A stretch of DNA of 64,000 nt, taken from NCBI GenBank assembly GCA_002423895.1, contig DIOL01000035.1:1659-65658 (forward strand). The letters are read 5' to 3'. Origin of the DNA: Bacteroidales bacterium UBA5515 (GTDB taxonomy: Bacteria; Bacteroidota; Bacteroidia; Bacteroidales; P3). The position numbers and the translations under genes were made by a program. Within the stretch, counting starts at the first letter, position 1; every line of letters begins with the position of its first letter. Below, piece after piece: positions 46,179-55,408 of the stretch. The notes below the pieces were generated by a model. The model was not told where the DNA came from, did no database searches, and saw only the letters and a program-made list of their open reading frames with translations.

Positions 46179-48590
46179 TTAATCTACCAAAACAATGCTT
46201 GGAATATCAATCATATTTTCAACATAATGGAATGTCAGTCCTTCCAAATAGTCTTTGGTGATGTCCTCAATGTCTCTTCGGTTTTCTTCTGAAAGAATTA
46301 TATCAGTTATCTTTGAACGTTTGGCTGCAAGTATTTTTTCCTTAATGCCACCAACAGCAGTAACCTTACCTCTAAGAGTTATTTCTCCTGTCATTGCAAA
46401 ATTTGAATTGACTTTACGGTTTGTGAATATGCTAACCATTGCAGTAAACATTGTAACTCCTGCAGATGGACCATCTTTTGGCGTTGCTCCTTCGGGAACA
46501 TGAATATGCAGGTTTGTTTCTTCAAATCGTGCAGGGTCAATTCCTAATAAATTAGCATGAGCCTTTAAATATTCGTATGCCAAAGTGGCAGATTCTTTCA
46601 TCACATCACCCAAGTTTCCAGTCAAGGTTAGAGTTCCTTTGCCTTTGCTTGTGCTTGCTTCAATGAAAAGTATTTCACCTCCAACCTGAGTCCAGGCTAA
46701 TCCAGTAACAACTCCAACAGTATCTTTTTCCAAATGCATATTGTGATCAGCAATTGGAAGTCCCAAGATTTTTTGAAGGCTTTCAACTTTGATAGTCTTT
46801 GAATATTTTTCTTCTTTTGCCAATTCCACAGCTCTGGAACGAACTAATTTGGCAATCATTTTCTCCAATTGTCTTACGCCAGACTCACGAGTATATTCAT
46901 TAATCACTTTTGAAAGAACTTCATCGGAGATTGTTATTTGAGATTTCTTAAGTCCATGTTCTTTTATCTGTTTTGGGATAAGATGTCTTTTTGCAATTTC
47001 CATCTTTTCCTCAAAAATATATCCAGAGATGTTAATTACTTCCATTCTGTCAATAAGTGCAGGCTGAACAGTGTTTAATGTGTTGGCAGTTGCCAGGAAC
47101 ATAACCCTTGAAAGGTCGTATTCAACATCAAGATAGTTATCGTGGAAAGCAGTGTTTTGTTCTGGGTCCAAAACTTCAAGCATTGCAGAAGAAGGGTCGC
47201 CATTAACGGTCATTCCAGCAACCTTATCAATCTCATCCAAAACAAAAACAGGATTAGAAGATTTAGCTTTGTTTATAGACTTAAGAATTCTTCCTGGCAT
47301 TGCACCAATATAAGTTTTCCTGTGTCCTCTAATTTCGCTTTCGTCATTCAAACCTCCAAGAGCCATTCTTATATAATTTCTACCAATAGCTTTGGCAATA
47401 GACTTTCCAAGAGAAGTTTTTCCAACTCCAGGAGGGCCAACCAGGCAAAGGATAGGGGATTTCATATCTCCCTTAAGCTTAAGTACGGCAAGATATTCAA
47501 TAATTCTTTCCTTAACTTTCTCTAAACCATAATGGTCAGCATCCAAAATTTCTTTGGCTTTGTGTAAGTCGAAATTATCTTTTGTATACTGGTTCCATGG
47601 TAGTTCAATCATGAAGTTCAAATAGTTCAATTGAACAGAATAATCAGGAGAACTGCTATGCATTCTTTCTAACTTAACAAGTTCCTTGTTGAACACTTCT
47701 TCAATTTCCTTGCTCCAATGTTTTGTTCTTGCTTTATCTCTTAACTCCAAAACAGCTTGTTCAGTTGGATTACCACCAAGTTCTTCTTGAATGGTTTTAA
47801 GTTGTTGAGTTAAGAAATAATCTCTTTGCTGTTTGTCCAAATCCGTAGATACTTTCTTTTGAATTTGCATCTTTACTTCCTGCATTTGAACTTCTTTAGA
47901 AAGGATAGCCAAAACTTTAGTTGCTCTTTTGGTGAAATCATTCACTTCCAAAAGTTTTTGTTTTTCAGCTAAAGGAATTTCCAAATGGGCAGAAATATAG
48001 TTTAAAAGAAAATATGGATTGTTTATATTTTGAACAGCAAAAGAAACATCTGTTGGCATATTAGGAGTAAGCTTAATTAGCTTTAAATAAACGTCCTTCA
48101 TTGCTGCAACAAGTGCATTTGCATTCTTAGGAATATTCTTAGCCAGGTCATTATTCAAGCTAACATTTCCCATTAAGAAAGGTTCACTTTGAGTTAAGCT
48201 ATTAAGATTAAAAATATCCAAACCTTGAATAATTACCATGGTAGTTCCATCTGGCATATTCAGAGTTCTAACAACTCTTGCAAGAGTTCCTGTTTTATAT
48301 AAATCATCAAAATCGGGGTCGTCAACATCATTTTTTTGTGCAACAACACCAATTATCAGTTTTTTCTTATATGCTTCTTTTATTAAGTTGATTGATTTCT
48401 CTCTTCCTGCAGTAATTGGCATAACAACACTCGGAAAGAAAACATTACCTCTTAAAGGTAGTATAGGCAGTTCAGAAGGTAAATCCTTAATTCCAAAATC
48501 TAATGTGTCATCTTCGTTCAATAAAGGAATGAATTCAGGCTCCCCTGCAAACAACTTTGAGAATTCAATCATTTTTTCGTCATAATTCAT
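46179..48590 (-). CDS. lon: ATP-dependent protease Lon
   Basis: 803 residues. N-terminal substrate-recognition domain (about 38-230), AAA+ module with GPPGVGKT at 385-392, and the protease domain with the Ser709/Lys752 dyad (S in DGPSAGV). It degrades misfolded and regulatory proteins. Its ATG immediately follows the stop of the GlmU-like gene, so it is translationally coupled to it. Confidence 0.97.
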   Translation of the reverse strand: MNYDEKMIEFSKLFAGEPEFIPLLNEDDTLDFGIKDLPSELPILPLRGNVFFPSVVMPITAGREKSINLIKEAYKKKLIIGVVAQKNDVDDPDFDDLYKTGTLARVVRTLNMPDGTTMVIIQGLDIFNLNSLTQSEPFLMGNVSLNNDLAKNIPKNANALVAAMKDVYLKLIKLTPNMPTDVSFAVQNINNPYFLLNYISAHLEIPLAEKQKLLEVNDFTKRATKVLAILSKEVQMQEVKMQIQKKVSTDLDKQQRDYFLTQQLKTIQEELGGNPTEQAVLELRDKARTKHWSKEIEEVFNKELVKLERMHSSSPDYSVQLNYLNFMIELPWNQYTKDNFDLHKAKEILDADHYGLEKVKERIIEYLAVLKLKGDMKSPILCLVGPPGVGKTSLGKSIAKAIGRNYIRMALGGLNDESEIRGHRKTYIGAMPGRILKSINKAKSSNPVFVLDEIDKVAGMTVNGDPSSAMLEVLDPEQNTAFHDNYLDVEYDLSRVMFLATANTLNTVQPALIDRMEVINISGYIFEEKMEIAKRHLIPKQIKEHGLKKSQITISDEVLSKVINEYTRESGVRQLEKMIAKLVRSRAVELAKEEKYSKTIKVESLQKILGLPIADHNMHLEKDTVGVVTGLAWTQVGGEILFIEASTSKGKGTLTLTGNLGDVMKESATLAYEYLKAHANLLGIDPARFEETNLHIHVPEGATPKDGPSAGVTMFTAMVSIFTNRKVNSNFAMTGEITLRGKVTAVGGIKEKILAAKRSKITDIILSEENRRDIEDITKDYLEGLTFHYVENMIDIPSIVLVD

Positions 48591-49772
48591 CTATCGTAGC
48601 TTCTTGTTTTTTAAAGTTTGATTAAATATGTGTTGGAGAATTTTCTTATCTTCATCACTCATTACCAAACCTCTTCTTTGCATCATTCTTTCGTTCACTT
48701 CAATTGCCTTTTCTAATTCGTAAAGTTTGAGACCAGTATTGGTGCCTCCCCAAGCAAATGAAGGAATGAAATTTCTTTGGTAACCAGCTCCGTAGATGTT
48801 AGAACTTATTCCAACAACTGTCCCTGTGTTAAACATTACATTTATTCCACACTTGGAATGGTCTCCAAAAATCGTACCACAAAAAACTTGACCGGTAGGA
48901 ACAAAGGTATTTTTCTCAATATCAAATAGTCTTACTTCATCGTAAGTATTCTTAAGATTAGATGCATTTGTGTCAGCTCCAAGATTACACCATTCTCCTA
49001 TGACAGAATGTCCTATAAAACCATCATGAGCTTTGTTGGAATATCCAAAAATGACAACACTATCAAGTTCTCCACCAACTTTGGCATAAGGTCCTATTGT
49101 TGTTCCTCCATAAATCTTAGCATTTAGTTTTAAAACAGCATGTTCTCCCATTGCAAAAGGTCCTCTGACAACAGCACCTTCCATAATTTCGGCATTCTTA
49201 CCAATATATATAGGGCCATTCTTAGCATTTAAGCTAGCATATTCAATACTTGCACCTTCTTCAACAAAAATATTTTCAGGATTTATAAGGTTATTGGTTG
49301 AACTTATGGTTTGAGATTTTCTACCCTTTGTTATTAATTCAAAATCTTCTCTAATAGCTCTATCATTATAAACATAAATATCCCATACATTGTTTAATTT
49401 AATAAAGTCTTCTTCAATTTCAATTTTTTCAATATCATCTCCTTCAGAAATAAAATCTTCTCTGGTTTTACTCATTGCAATAATATTATCATTGCAAACC
49501 AAAACTTGATTTACTGAAAGGTTTTTAATTGCTTGAACTAATTTAGGAGTAGGGCATACTGAACCATTAATTAGTGTCATTGAGTCAGCAAATATGATTG
49601 GAAATTTATTTGAAAGATATTCTTCTGTCAATGTTGATGTTGTTTCGCCCAAGTATTTTTCCCATTTTTCTCTAATTGTAAGAATTCCAATTCTTATATC
49701 ACAAACAGGTCTTATATAAGTAAATGGTTTCAATGATTTTCTTGCAACATCGTCAAAAAGTATGTAACTCAT
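48591..49772 (-). CDS. GlmU-like sugar nucleotidyltransferase family protein
   Basis: 393 residues. A degenerate N-terminal nucleotidyltransferase region precedes a left-handed beta-helix of hexapeptide repeats (about 150-370; IGKNAEIMEGAVVRGPFAM and following). This is a Bacteroidetes-specific GlmU-like family. The bifunctional UDP-GlcNAc activity is inferred from fold only. -7 box TATATTTG at 49820-49827. Cotranscribed with lon. Confidence 0.82.
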   Translation of the reverse strand: MSYILFDDVARKSLKPFTYIRPVCDIRIGILTIREKWEKYLGETTSTLTEEYLSNKFPIIFADSMTLINGSVCPTPKLVQAIKNLSVNQVLVCNDNIIAMSKTREDFISEGDDIEKIEIEEDFIKLNNVWDIYVYNDRAIREDFELITKGRKSQTISSTNNLINPENIFVEEGASIEYASLNAKNGPIYIGKNAEIMEGAVVRGPFAMGEHAVLKLNAKIYGGTTIGPYAKVGGELDSVVIFGYSNKAHDGFIGHSVIGEWCNLGADTNASNLKNTYDEVRLFDIEKNTFVPTGQVFCGTIFGDHSKCGINVMFNTGTVVGISSNIYGAGYQRNFIPSFAWGGTNTGLKLYELEKAIEVNERMMQRRGLVMSDEDKKILQHIFNQTLKNKKLR

Positions 49773-49877
49773 AAAAATAGTGTTTAAATTAATTTAATGA
49801 TATAACTAATAATACAACGCAAATATACTTATAATATTTCAAAGAAAAGCTTCTGAGTAGAAATATTTTTAAATAAT

Positions 49878-49912
49878 AAAAAAAGTCTCATCAAATACTT
49901 GATGAGACTTTT
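49878..49912 (-). terminator. Terminator of rpmE2
   Basis: 14-bp stem AAAAGTCTCATCAA/TTGATGAGACTTTT with a 4-base loop. It is followed on the minus strand by a T run, and also has Ts on the plus side. Confidence 0.95.
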
Positions 49913-49937
49913 TGTTAAACATATAGTATGTATATAA

Positions 49938-50195
49938 TTACTTAGATGTTTTACGGTTTTTGTACTTGTTCATAAACTTATCAACTCTACCAGCTGTATC
50001 CACAAGTTTAACCTTACCTGTAAAGAATGGGTGAGATGTGTTTGAGATTTCCATCTTAATTAATGGATAAGTTACTCCATCAATTTCAATTTCATCTTTT
50101 GTATTTGTACAAGATTTTGTAATAAAAACCTCTTCATTTGACATGTCTTTGAATGCACAAAGACGATAATTTGTTGGGTGAATGTCTTTTTTCAT
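49938..50195 (-). CDS. rpmE2: 50S ribosomal protein L31 type B
   Basis: 85 residues, type B without the zinc-binding cysteines of type [20 protein letters not shown] and [17 protein letters not shown] are diagnostic. Monocistronic, with its own promoter (50277-50307), a small hairpin in the leader and a strong terminator. Confidence 0.97.
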   Translation of the reverse strand: MKKDIHPTNYRLCAFKDMSNEEVFITKSCTNTKDEIEIDGVTYPLIKMEISNTSHPFFTGKVKLVDTAGRVDKFMNKYKNRKTSK

Positions 50196-50209
50196 ATTCT
50201 TTATTTTTG

Positions 50210-50233
50210 CCGTTTATCCATTTATATAAACGG
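50210..50233 (-). promoter_or_regulatory. Hairpin in the L31 leader
   Basis: CCGTTTAT/ATAAACGG, 8-bp stem with an 8-base loop, ending about 15 bases before the start codon. The position suits autoregulation by L31, as known for other L31 leaders; this is inferred. Confidence 0.45.
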
Positions 50234-50276
50234 ATTGTGTTAATGTATTTCTGTAAAATAACAAATTTTCAGCTTG

Positions 50277-50307
50277 CAAAGATATAAATAATAATTTATA
50301 TTGCAAT
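50277..50307 (-). promoter_or_regulatory. Promoter of rpmE2
   Basis: Minus-strand ATTG (50304-50307), 19-base spacer, TATCTTTG (50277-50284). Confidence 0.75.
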
Positions 50308-50332
50308 AGCGTTGATGCAAATTTTATTATTT

Positions 50333-52312
50333 TTAATTTGCTTTATCAGACGCTTCGTCTATCATTTTTAGTTTAGCTTCTTCAAGAGCAATTTCTTTTC
50401 TTGCATTTTCCATCTTCTTCTCAAACTCTGCTTTTAAAATATCAGCTTGTTTTGAATTTGCCAAAAATCCAAGATTGTTCTCCCAAAGTTTTATTTCTTC
50501 TTTTAGTTTTTGAATCTTATCCAACAAGAATCTCTTTTCTTTAGAAACAGATTTATGATCATCGGAATGAGATAATCTTTCTTTAAAAGAATTAAGTTTG
50601 AACTCTTGAGCATCAATTTGAAGTTTTTCAAAATGAGAATTAATTGCTGCACGAAATTCTTTTTGTAAACGTTCTTTTTCATTTGAAGGAACATATCCAA
50701 TTTCTGACCATTGACGTTGGAAATCTTTAATTGCATTAAGATTTTCTTCTTTGTTTTGACCAAATTGAAATTCTTTAACAGCTTTAATCAATGCTTCCTT
50801 CTTTGCAAGGTTTTCTACTTCACTTTCACGATTAGATTGGAAGAATGTAGATTTTCTTTCAAAGAACTTATCACAAGCAGCACGGAAACGAGTCCAAAGC
50901 TTGTCAGCAAGTTTCTTTTGAACATATCCAATATCTTTCCAGTCTTTTTGTAATTGTAAAAGTTCTTGTGTGGCATTTCTCCAATCGTTTCTTTCACTAA
51001 TTGCTTCTGCCTTAACACATATTTCAACTTTCTTATTGTAATTTACATCTTGGTCTTCTTTCATTTTTTCGAAAACTACCTTTTTTGCTTCAAAGAAAGT
51101 ATCCAATGAAGATTTAAATCTATTCCAAATAGATTCGTTTTCCTTTTGAGGAACAGCTCCAATAGTTTTCCATAGCTTAAGCATTTCATTCAAATCATTG
51201 GAAGAAGTATTCCATTGAGAAATTGATGTGTGTTCACCTTTAACAATAGCTTCTGCTTTTTCGCAAAGAGCTTGTTTTGCTAAAAGATTATTTTCAAGTT
51301 CTGCTTTTAATGTTTCGTAATATTCTTGACGACGTTTGTTGATTTGATCAGATGCATTCTTAAATCTTTCCCAAATTTCTTCGTTTTTGTCCATTGGAAC
51401 ACTTCCAATTTCCTTCCATTGTTGGTGAATTTCTTGCAAAGCTTTAAAAGCAACATTCAATGATGGTTCAATCATTAAACCTTCTGCCTTTTCGCAAAGT
51501 TCAATCTTAGCATCCAAATTACGTTTTAAATCTAAATCTCTAAGTTCACGATTGATTTTAACTTTATCATAGAACTTTTCAATTAAGAAATGGTAGTTTT
51601 GCCATAGTCCATTAACTTCTGAACGGGGAACCTGACCTATTGACTTCCATTTTTCTTGAATAAGGTTGAATTTATCGTAGATTTCTTTTAAACTTTCTTC
51701 AGAATCTAAAAGTAAACGTAATTCTTCTAAAGTTTCATTCTTTTTTGCAACATTATCTTGTTTGATTCTTTCTTGTTCATCAATATAATGTTGTCTTTTT
51801 TCTCTATATAATGAGTAATATTTATTGAACTCAATATCAAGATTATCATCTTCAAATTTGAAGTCTTCTTCAAGTCCACCTTCTTTAAGGAAATTTTCCT
51901 TAGCCTTGTTTCTCAATTCATCAGTAAGGGCTCTAAAAGCATTGCGTACTATATTTGAACGCATCTTCATCTGCTCTATGTTTTGAGAGTTTGCTAATGA
52001 GTTAATTTCTCCCACTAATTCCTCTCTATTCATTTTAGAATAATGAGCAGTTAGCTCTTCAAGAGTTTCTGTTTCTTGATTTTCCAATTCTTCATCATGC
52101 TCTGCAGAAAGTATTTCAGCAGAATAGTCGTTTTGAGCATTGGTTTGATTGTTTTGAGGTTTTGTTTCTTCCTCAGTAGCTGCCTTTGGAGTTTCTTCAG
52201 CCTTAGTTTCTTCAATTTTTTCTTCAACTACATCATTAATTATTTCTTGAGTAGTTTCTTCTGATTGATGTTCCATTTCTGGTAATTCAACATCTTGATT
52301 TTGGTTGTCCAT
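50333..52312 (-). CDS. DUF349 multi-repeat protein
   Basis: 659 residues from ATG 52312; an upstream TTG at 52342 overlaps a leader hairpin. A low-complexity acidic N-terminus (about 1-90) leads to five DUF349 repeats, each with a W-x2-IG-x-VP-type motif (KWKSIGQVP, QWKEIGSVP, LWKTIGAVP, DWKDIGYVQ, QWSEIGYVP). A coiled-coil C-terminus follows. DUF349 proteins are widespread in Bacteroidetes; function unknown, cytoplasmic. Confidence 0.8.
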   Translation of the reverse strand: MDNQNQDVELPEMEHQSEETTQEIINDVVEEKIEETKAEETPKAATEEETKPQNNQTNAQNDYSAEILSAEHDEELENQETETLEELTAHYSKMNREELVGEINSLANSQNIEQMKMRSNIVRNAFRALTDELRNKAKENFLKEGGLEEDFKFEDDNLDIEFNKYYSLYREKRQHYIDEQERIKQDNVAKKNETLEELRLLLDSEESLKEIYDKFNLIQEKWKSIGQVPRSEVNGLWQNYHFLIEKFYDKVKINRELRDLDLKRNLDAKIELCEKAEGLMIEPSLNVAFKALQEIHQQWKEIGSVPMDKNEEIWERFKNASDQINKRRQEYYETLKAELENNLLAKQALCEKAEAIVKGEHTSISQWNTSSNDLNEMLKLWKTIGAVPQKENESIWNRFKSSLDTFFEAKKVVFEKMKEDQDVNYNKKVEICVKAEAISERNDWRNATQELLQLQKDWKDIGYVQKKLADKLWTRFRAACDKFFERKSTFFQSNRESEVENLAKKEALIKAVKEFQFGQNKEENLNAIKDFQRQWSEIGYVPSNEKERLQKEFRAAINSHFEKLQIDAQEFKLNSFKERLSHSDDHKSVSKEKRFLLDKIQKLKEEIKLWENNLGFLANSKQADILKAEFEKKMENARKEIALEEAKLKMIDEASDKAN

Positions 52313-52330
52313 ATTAATTTGTGTTAGAAT

Positions 52331-52363
52331 GAGTTTTGCCAAAACATAACCTGAGGCAAACTC
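52331..52363 (-). promoter_or_regulatory. Leader hairpin of the DUF349 gene
   Basis: GAGTTTTGCC pairs with GGCAAACTC (one bulge) around a 14-base loop, 18 bases before the start codon. The -7 box is TATTTTTG at 52420-52427, so the leader is about 100 nt. Confidence 0.4.
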
Positions 52364-52502
52364 TTAAATTGGTTAAATCTACATTTATTATAAATTAGTG
52401 TTATAAAAATATAAGGATGCAAAAATAGTAAAATTTTCTTTTAAACAAATTATTTATAGTATATTTGCAACCACAACTAAAATATAATTTGATAAACATA
52501 CT

Positions 52503-53297
52503 ATGAAAAAAGCCTTATCAATAATAATTGTAGCATTAATTTGTTTTACACCATCATTTCTATTTTCTCAAAAGAAAGGATTGAAAGTTGAAATAGAAAA
52601 CATTAGCCTTAGAGCTCCAGAACACTATTTAGTTAACAGGACACAAAAGAAGATGTATGGCTTTACTGTTAAACTTTACAATGAAACAAATAATAATCAA
52701 GTTGTAGTTAGTTGCATTAAGAAAGCAATGAACCAAGAGGCAGCAATAATGGAGGCTTCATCCGAAAGAAGTCTTAAGCCAGGATATGAATATATGATTA
52801 TTGAAAAAGTTAAATCAAAACCACTTGGAAAATATAATGCCAAATTTGTAGAATACACCAATAGCCCACTTCGAGACTATTTTAGAGGAGGATATTATGG
52901 AATTATTGATAATGGATATACCTATGTTGTGGAATACTACTCAGTCGACACACCAGAAGACAGGCAAGAGGTAGAGAAAATTCTTTCTTCTCTTAATATA
53001 CTTAAACCAGAATCACGTCCTAATTTCTTTGAAGTAGAAAAGGAATACTTAGTTGAGGATGTATCAGTAAAGAAGCCTGAAGAAAATGCTGACGACAGCA
53101 AAATGGAAGAAGAAGATTCAGCCAAAGAACCAAAGATAGAAAAAAGCAAAAAAGAATCTAAAACCCAAGTTCAAGAGATAACTCATGAAATTCCAGAAGT
53201 AGCTCCAATAGCTGAAATAAAAGATGAACCAACACAAGAAAAGAAATCTTTTTGGACAAAGATAACTTCAATCTTTAAAAAGAAAGATAAGAAATAG
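52503..53297 (+). CDS. Exported protein with charged C-terminal region
   Basis: 264 residues. Signal peptide (1-22), a globular domain (about 25-165), then a highly charged Glu/Lys-rich C-terminal third ending in a basic FKKKDKK tail. No family recognised. -7 box TATATTTG at 52460-52467. Divergent from the DUF349 gene. Confidence 0.65.
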   Translation: MKKALSIIIVALICFTPSFLFSQKKGLKVEIENISLRAPEHYLVNRTQKKMYGFTVKLYNETNNNQVVVSCIKKAMNQEAAIMEASSERSLKPGYEYMIIEKVKSKPLGKYNAKFVEYTNSPLRDYFRGGYYGIIDNGYTYVVEYYSVDTPEDRQEVEKILSSLNILKPESRPNFFEVEKEYLVEDVSVKKPEENADDSKMEEEDSAKEPKIEKSKKESKTQVQEITHEIPEVAPIAEIKDEPTQEKKSFWTKITSIFKKKDKK

Positions 53298-53364
53298 ACT
53301 TGATTTGTCTTTCTTTATAGTCATAATTCGATTATTCTTCAAATTATAAGTCCCCCTAAATCTT

Positions 53365-53552
53365 GCAAGCTGATAATAATTATCAAATAAGCATGCAAAA
53401 TTTCTCAAAAAAGCTTATTTCATAAATAAAAAGATAGGCTTATAGCATCAAAAAGATAAGATCTTTTGACAAAATAACGGCGTCTTTGACTATTAAAGAT
53501 CTCGTTATTTGATTAAAAGATGTCGTTATTTATCCTCAAGATGTTTTTATTT
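53365..53552. repeat. Dyad-repeat array R6: about eight units at 20-23 bp pitch, mixed half-sites
   Basis: In the 53298-54237 gap. Dyad centres near 53392, 53414, 53437, 53459, 53479, 53502, 53523 and 53544. The right-hand units read AAATAACGGCGTCTTT, AAAGATCTCGTTATTT, AAAGATGTCGTTATTT and CAAGATGTTTTTATTT. Left-hand ones combine AAAGAT with GCTTAT or with its own inverse. Units share interchangeable half-sites. The remainder of the gap is AT-rich with the 53798 promoter and a small ORF. Confidence 0.82.
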
Positions 53553-53797
53553 GTGGTAAAGATATAGTAATTTGCACAAATAGAATTGAAATTAACTCCA
53601 TTTCTAAAAAAGATTTATTATTAATATTTAATTTCTAAAATCAATAAAGAAGAACAATCTGCTTTTTCTTAAAAAATCTTATTTTAATACTATTTGTGAT
53701 TGAAAAGATTCACAAAATGGAAAATTAATTTAATATATTATTAGAGGTAAAAAAACAAGAATATTTCCAATTAAAATTTAAAAATATTTCCAAAAAA

Positions 53798-53828
53798 TTT
53801 GTTTTATAAAAATAAAGATATACATTTG
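53798..53828 (+). promoter_or_regulatory. Consensus Bacteroidetes promoter in a long gap
   Basis: TTTG (53798-53801), 19-base spacer, TACATTTG (53821-53828). It would start a transcript near 53835 containing the 62-codon ORF and possibly the lipoprotein gene at 54238. Confidence 0.75.
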
Positions 53829-53854
53829 CAACTTGAACTTGAATTTTAATAATA

Positions 53855-54043
53855 ATGATAAGATTATCTAATGTATTATTTTTTAACCCAGCTTATAATA
53901 AAAGATTATTAGCTGTATATTCAAGTTTAATTATTTTAATTTTGACATATCCTATTGTTAATAAATACCTTTATATTAAAATTAATTTCTATTTAAGTAT
54001 GTATGGTATTTTCTATTTGGGGAAGAACAACTTCGTAAAATAA
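53855..54043 (+). CDS. Possible small membrane protein (62 residues)
   Basis: Begins about 20 bases beyond the predicted transcription start of a consensus promoter and stops exactly at a 10-bp hairpin. One hydrophobic segment (about 18-38) and otherwise hydrophobic or basic composition. No family recognised. It may instead be an untranslated leader of the gene at 54238. Confidence 0.35.
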   Translation: MIRLSNVLFFNPAYNKRLLAVYSSLIILILTYPIVNKYLYIKINFYLSMYGIFYLGKNNFVK

Positions 54044-54088
54044 GGAACTTTGGTTGCTTAACTACTCCCAATCTCTTGCCAAAGTTCC
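54044..54088 (+). terminator. Hairpin after the 62-codon ORF
   Basis: GGAACTTTGG/CCAAAGTTCC, a perfect 10-bp stem with a 25-base loop. It lacks a downstream T run, so it may be an RNA processing or regulatory hairpin rather than a terminator. Confidence 0.45.
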
Positions 54089-54237
54089 ATAAATAATAAG
54101 CCCAAGAAGCAAAAGAGAAGCTCAATTTATAATACAGAAATAAAGATATTCACTTTCTACAATTAACTTAACCTTTTCAAAGAATATCTTTAGTTATAAA
54201 TCCCCTAAGAGTATTTATTAATTAAAAATTTATAGAG

Positions 54238-55353
54238 ATGAAAAACATCAAAAAAATAATATTCATAGCTTTATTAGCTATATTTGCAGTAGCATGTACA
54301 AATGAAGAAGATTTTACATCTAATTCTTCAGATACAACATTCAATAAAAAGACTATAATTCAAGGAGAAAGTAATCCTTATGCGTATTTTGAAGATAAAA
54401 CATTTACTGATGTGCAACTTGAAGATATGCTTGGAGTGTTTAATAATGCAGTAAATAATAATAATGTTACAATGCCAGATTATGATATTCCTACTGCATT
54501 GGCAAATATGGAGTTTCATTTTAATTATGGTGTAGTTGTAAAATTACCATATAACAAAGATGCTACTCATTACGATAAGTTAACATTTACCTTTAGTGTG
54601 CCAATTGTAAATAATATTATCAATGGAACTGTACTAAAAAATGCTTATATTAATTTTGTTAATAGTATTATTACACAAATGGCAGGTAAGAATTTAGAAT
54701 TATCCGATATTTATGTGAAAGATTATTCTTCAACGTTAGTCACCTTTGGTTTAGATATGGAACCAATACTTGTGCCTGAAGGAGCCGATGATGCTTATAT
54801 TCCAGCCTTTATAAAAGTTAAAGATCTTAATTCAATAACCATACCAGCTGAAGTAACTTCTAGATGGGATAACCTTCCTTCATGGAGTTTAATTCTTCCT
54901 CCTGGTTATCCAAGTGATCCATACTATGAAAGAGCTGCATTTGAATCAGTTGTTAATTATTATTCTTTCGAAAGAATACCGATCAATTATAATGTAGTAG
55001 GGAAAGAACTTATATATGGACATTTTAGAGAAAACTATGATAAAGCAAATGTTAAAGATATGTATGTTTATAATACAGGAAGTACTGTGATTTGGAATAG
55101 TCAATCAATCAATGATTTTGTTAGAGAATCAATAATTCAGGCAAATGTTCTTAATCAATATGCTTCAGATGGTTTTGTTGTTTATAGTTTTGTGCCTGCT
55201 GTACATTTTACTAAAAATTATGTGACTCCTGAAGGTCTTAAAGATAAGTACCAACTAAGAGTTCAGGATGTTAGATCTGCCAAACTTAGCTATTTAGATA
55301 TTAATTCTTTGTTTATGGCCAATGTTACTTCTCCAATGATTGAGATTAATTAA
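54238..55353 (+). CDS. Lipoprotein of unknown function
   Basis: 371 residues. Lipoprotein signal with lipobox FAVAC (cysteine about 20), then acidic EED residues. These often mark surface-exposed lipoproteins in Bacteroidetes (lipoprotein export signal). The body is mixed alpha/beta without a recognised family. Followed by a terminator hairpin. The leader may be 400 nt long if read from the 53798 promoter. Confidence 0.7.
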   Translation: MKNIKKIIFIALLAIFAVACTNEEDFTSNSSDTTFNKKTIIQGESNPYAYFEDKTFTDVQLEDMLGVFNNAVNNNNVTMPDYDIPTALANMEFHFNYGVVVKLPYNKDATHYDKLTFTFSVPIVNNIINGTVLKNAYINFVNSIITQMAGKNLELSDIYVKDYSSTLVTFGLDMEPILVPEGADDAYIPAFIKVKDLNSITIPAEVTSRWDNLPSWSLILPPGYPSDPYYERAAFESVVNYYSFERIPINYNVVGKELIYGHFRENYDKANVKDMYVYNTGSTVIWNSQSINDFVRESIIQANVLNQYASDGFVVYSFVPAVHFTKNYVTPEGLKDKYQLRVQDVRSAKLSYLDINSLFMANVTSPMIEIN

Positions 55354-55358
55354 TTATT

Positions 55359-55388
55359 AGGGGCTAATATTTATTATATTAGCCCCTT
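55359..55388 (+). terminator. Terminator hairpin after the 54238 lipoprotein
   Basis: GGGGCTAATAT/ATATTAGCCCC, 11-bp perfect stem with a 5-base loop. The T run is short. Confidence 0.75.
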
Positions 55389-55408
55389 GTCAATATATAA
55401 TATTTACT

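Noticed and set aside
47142..47525. 127-residue plus-strand ORF within lon
   Set aside because: Antisense shadow of the AAA+ region of Lon.
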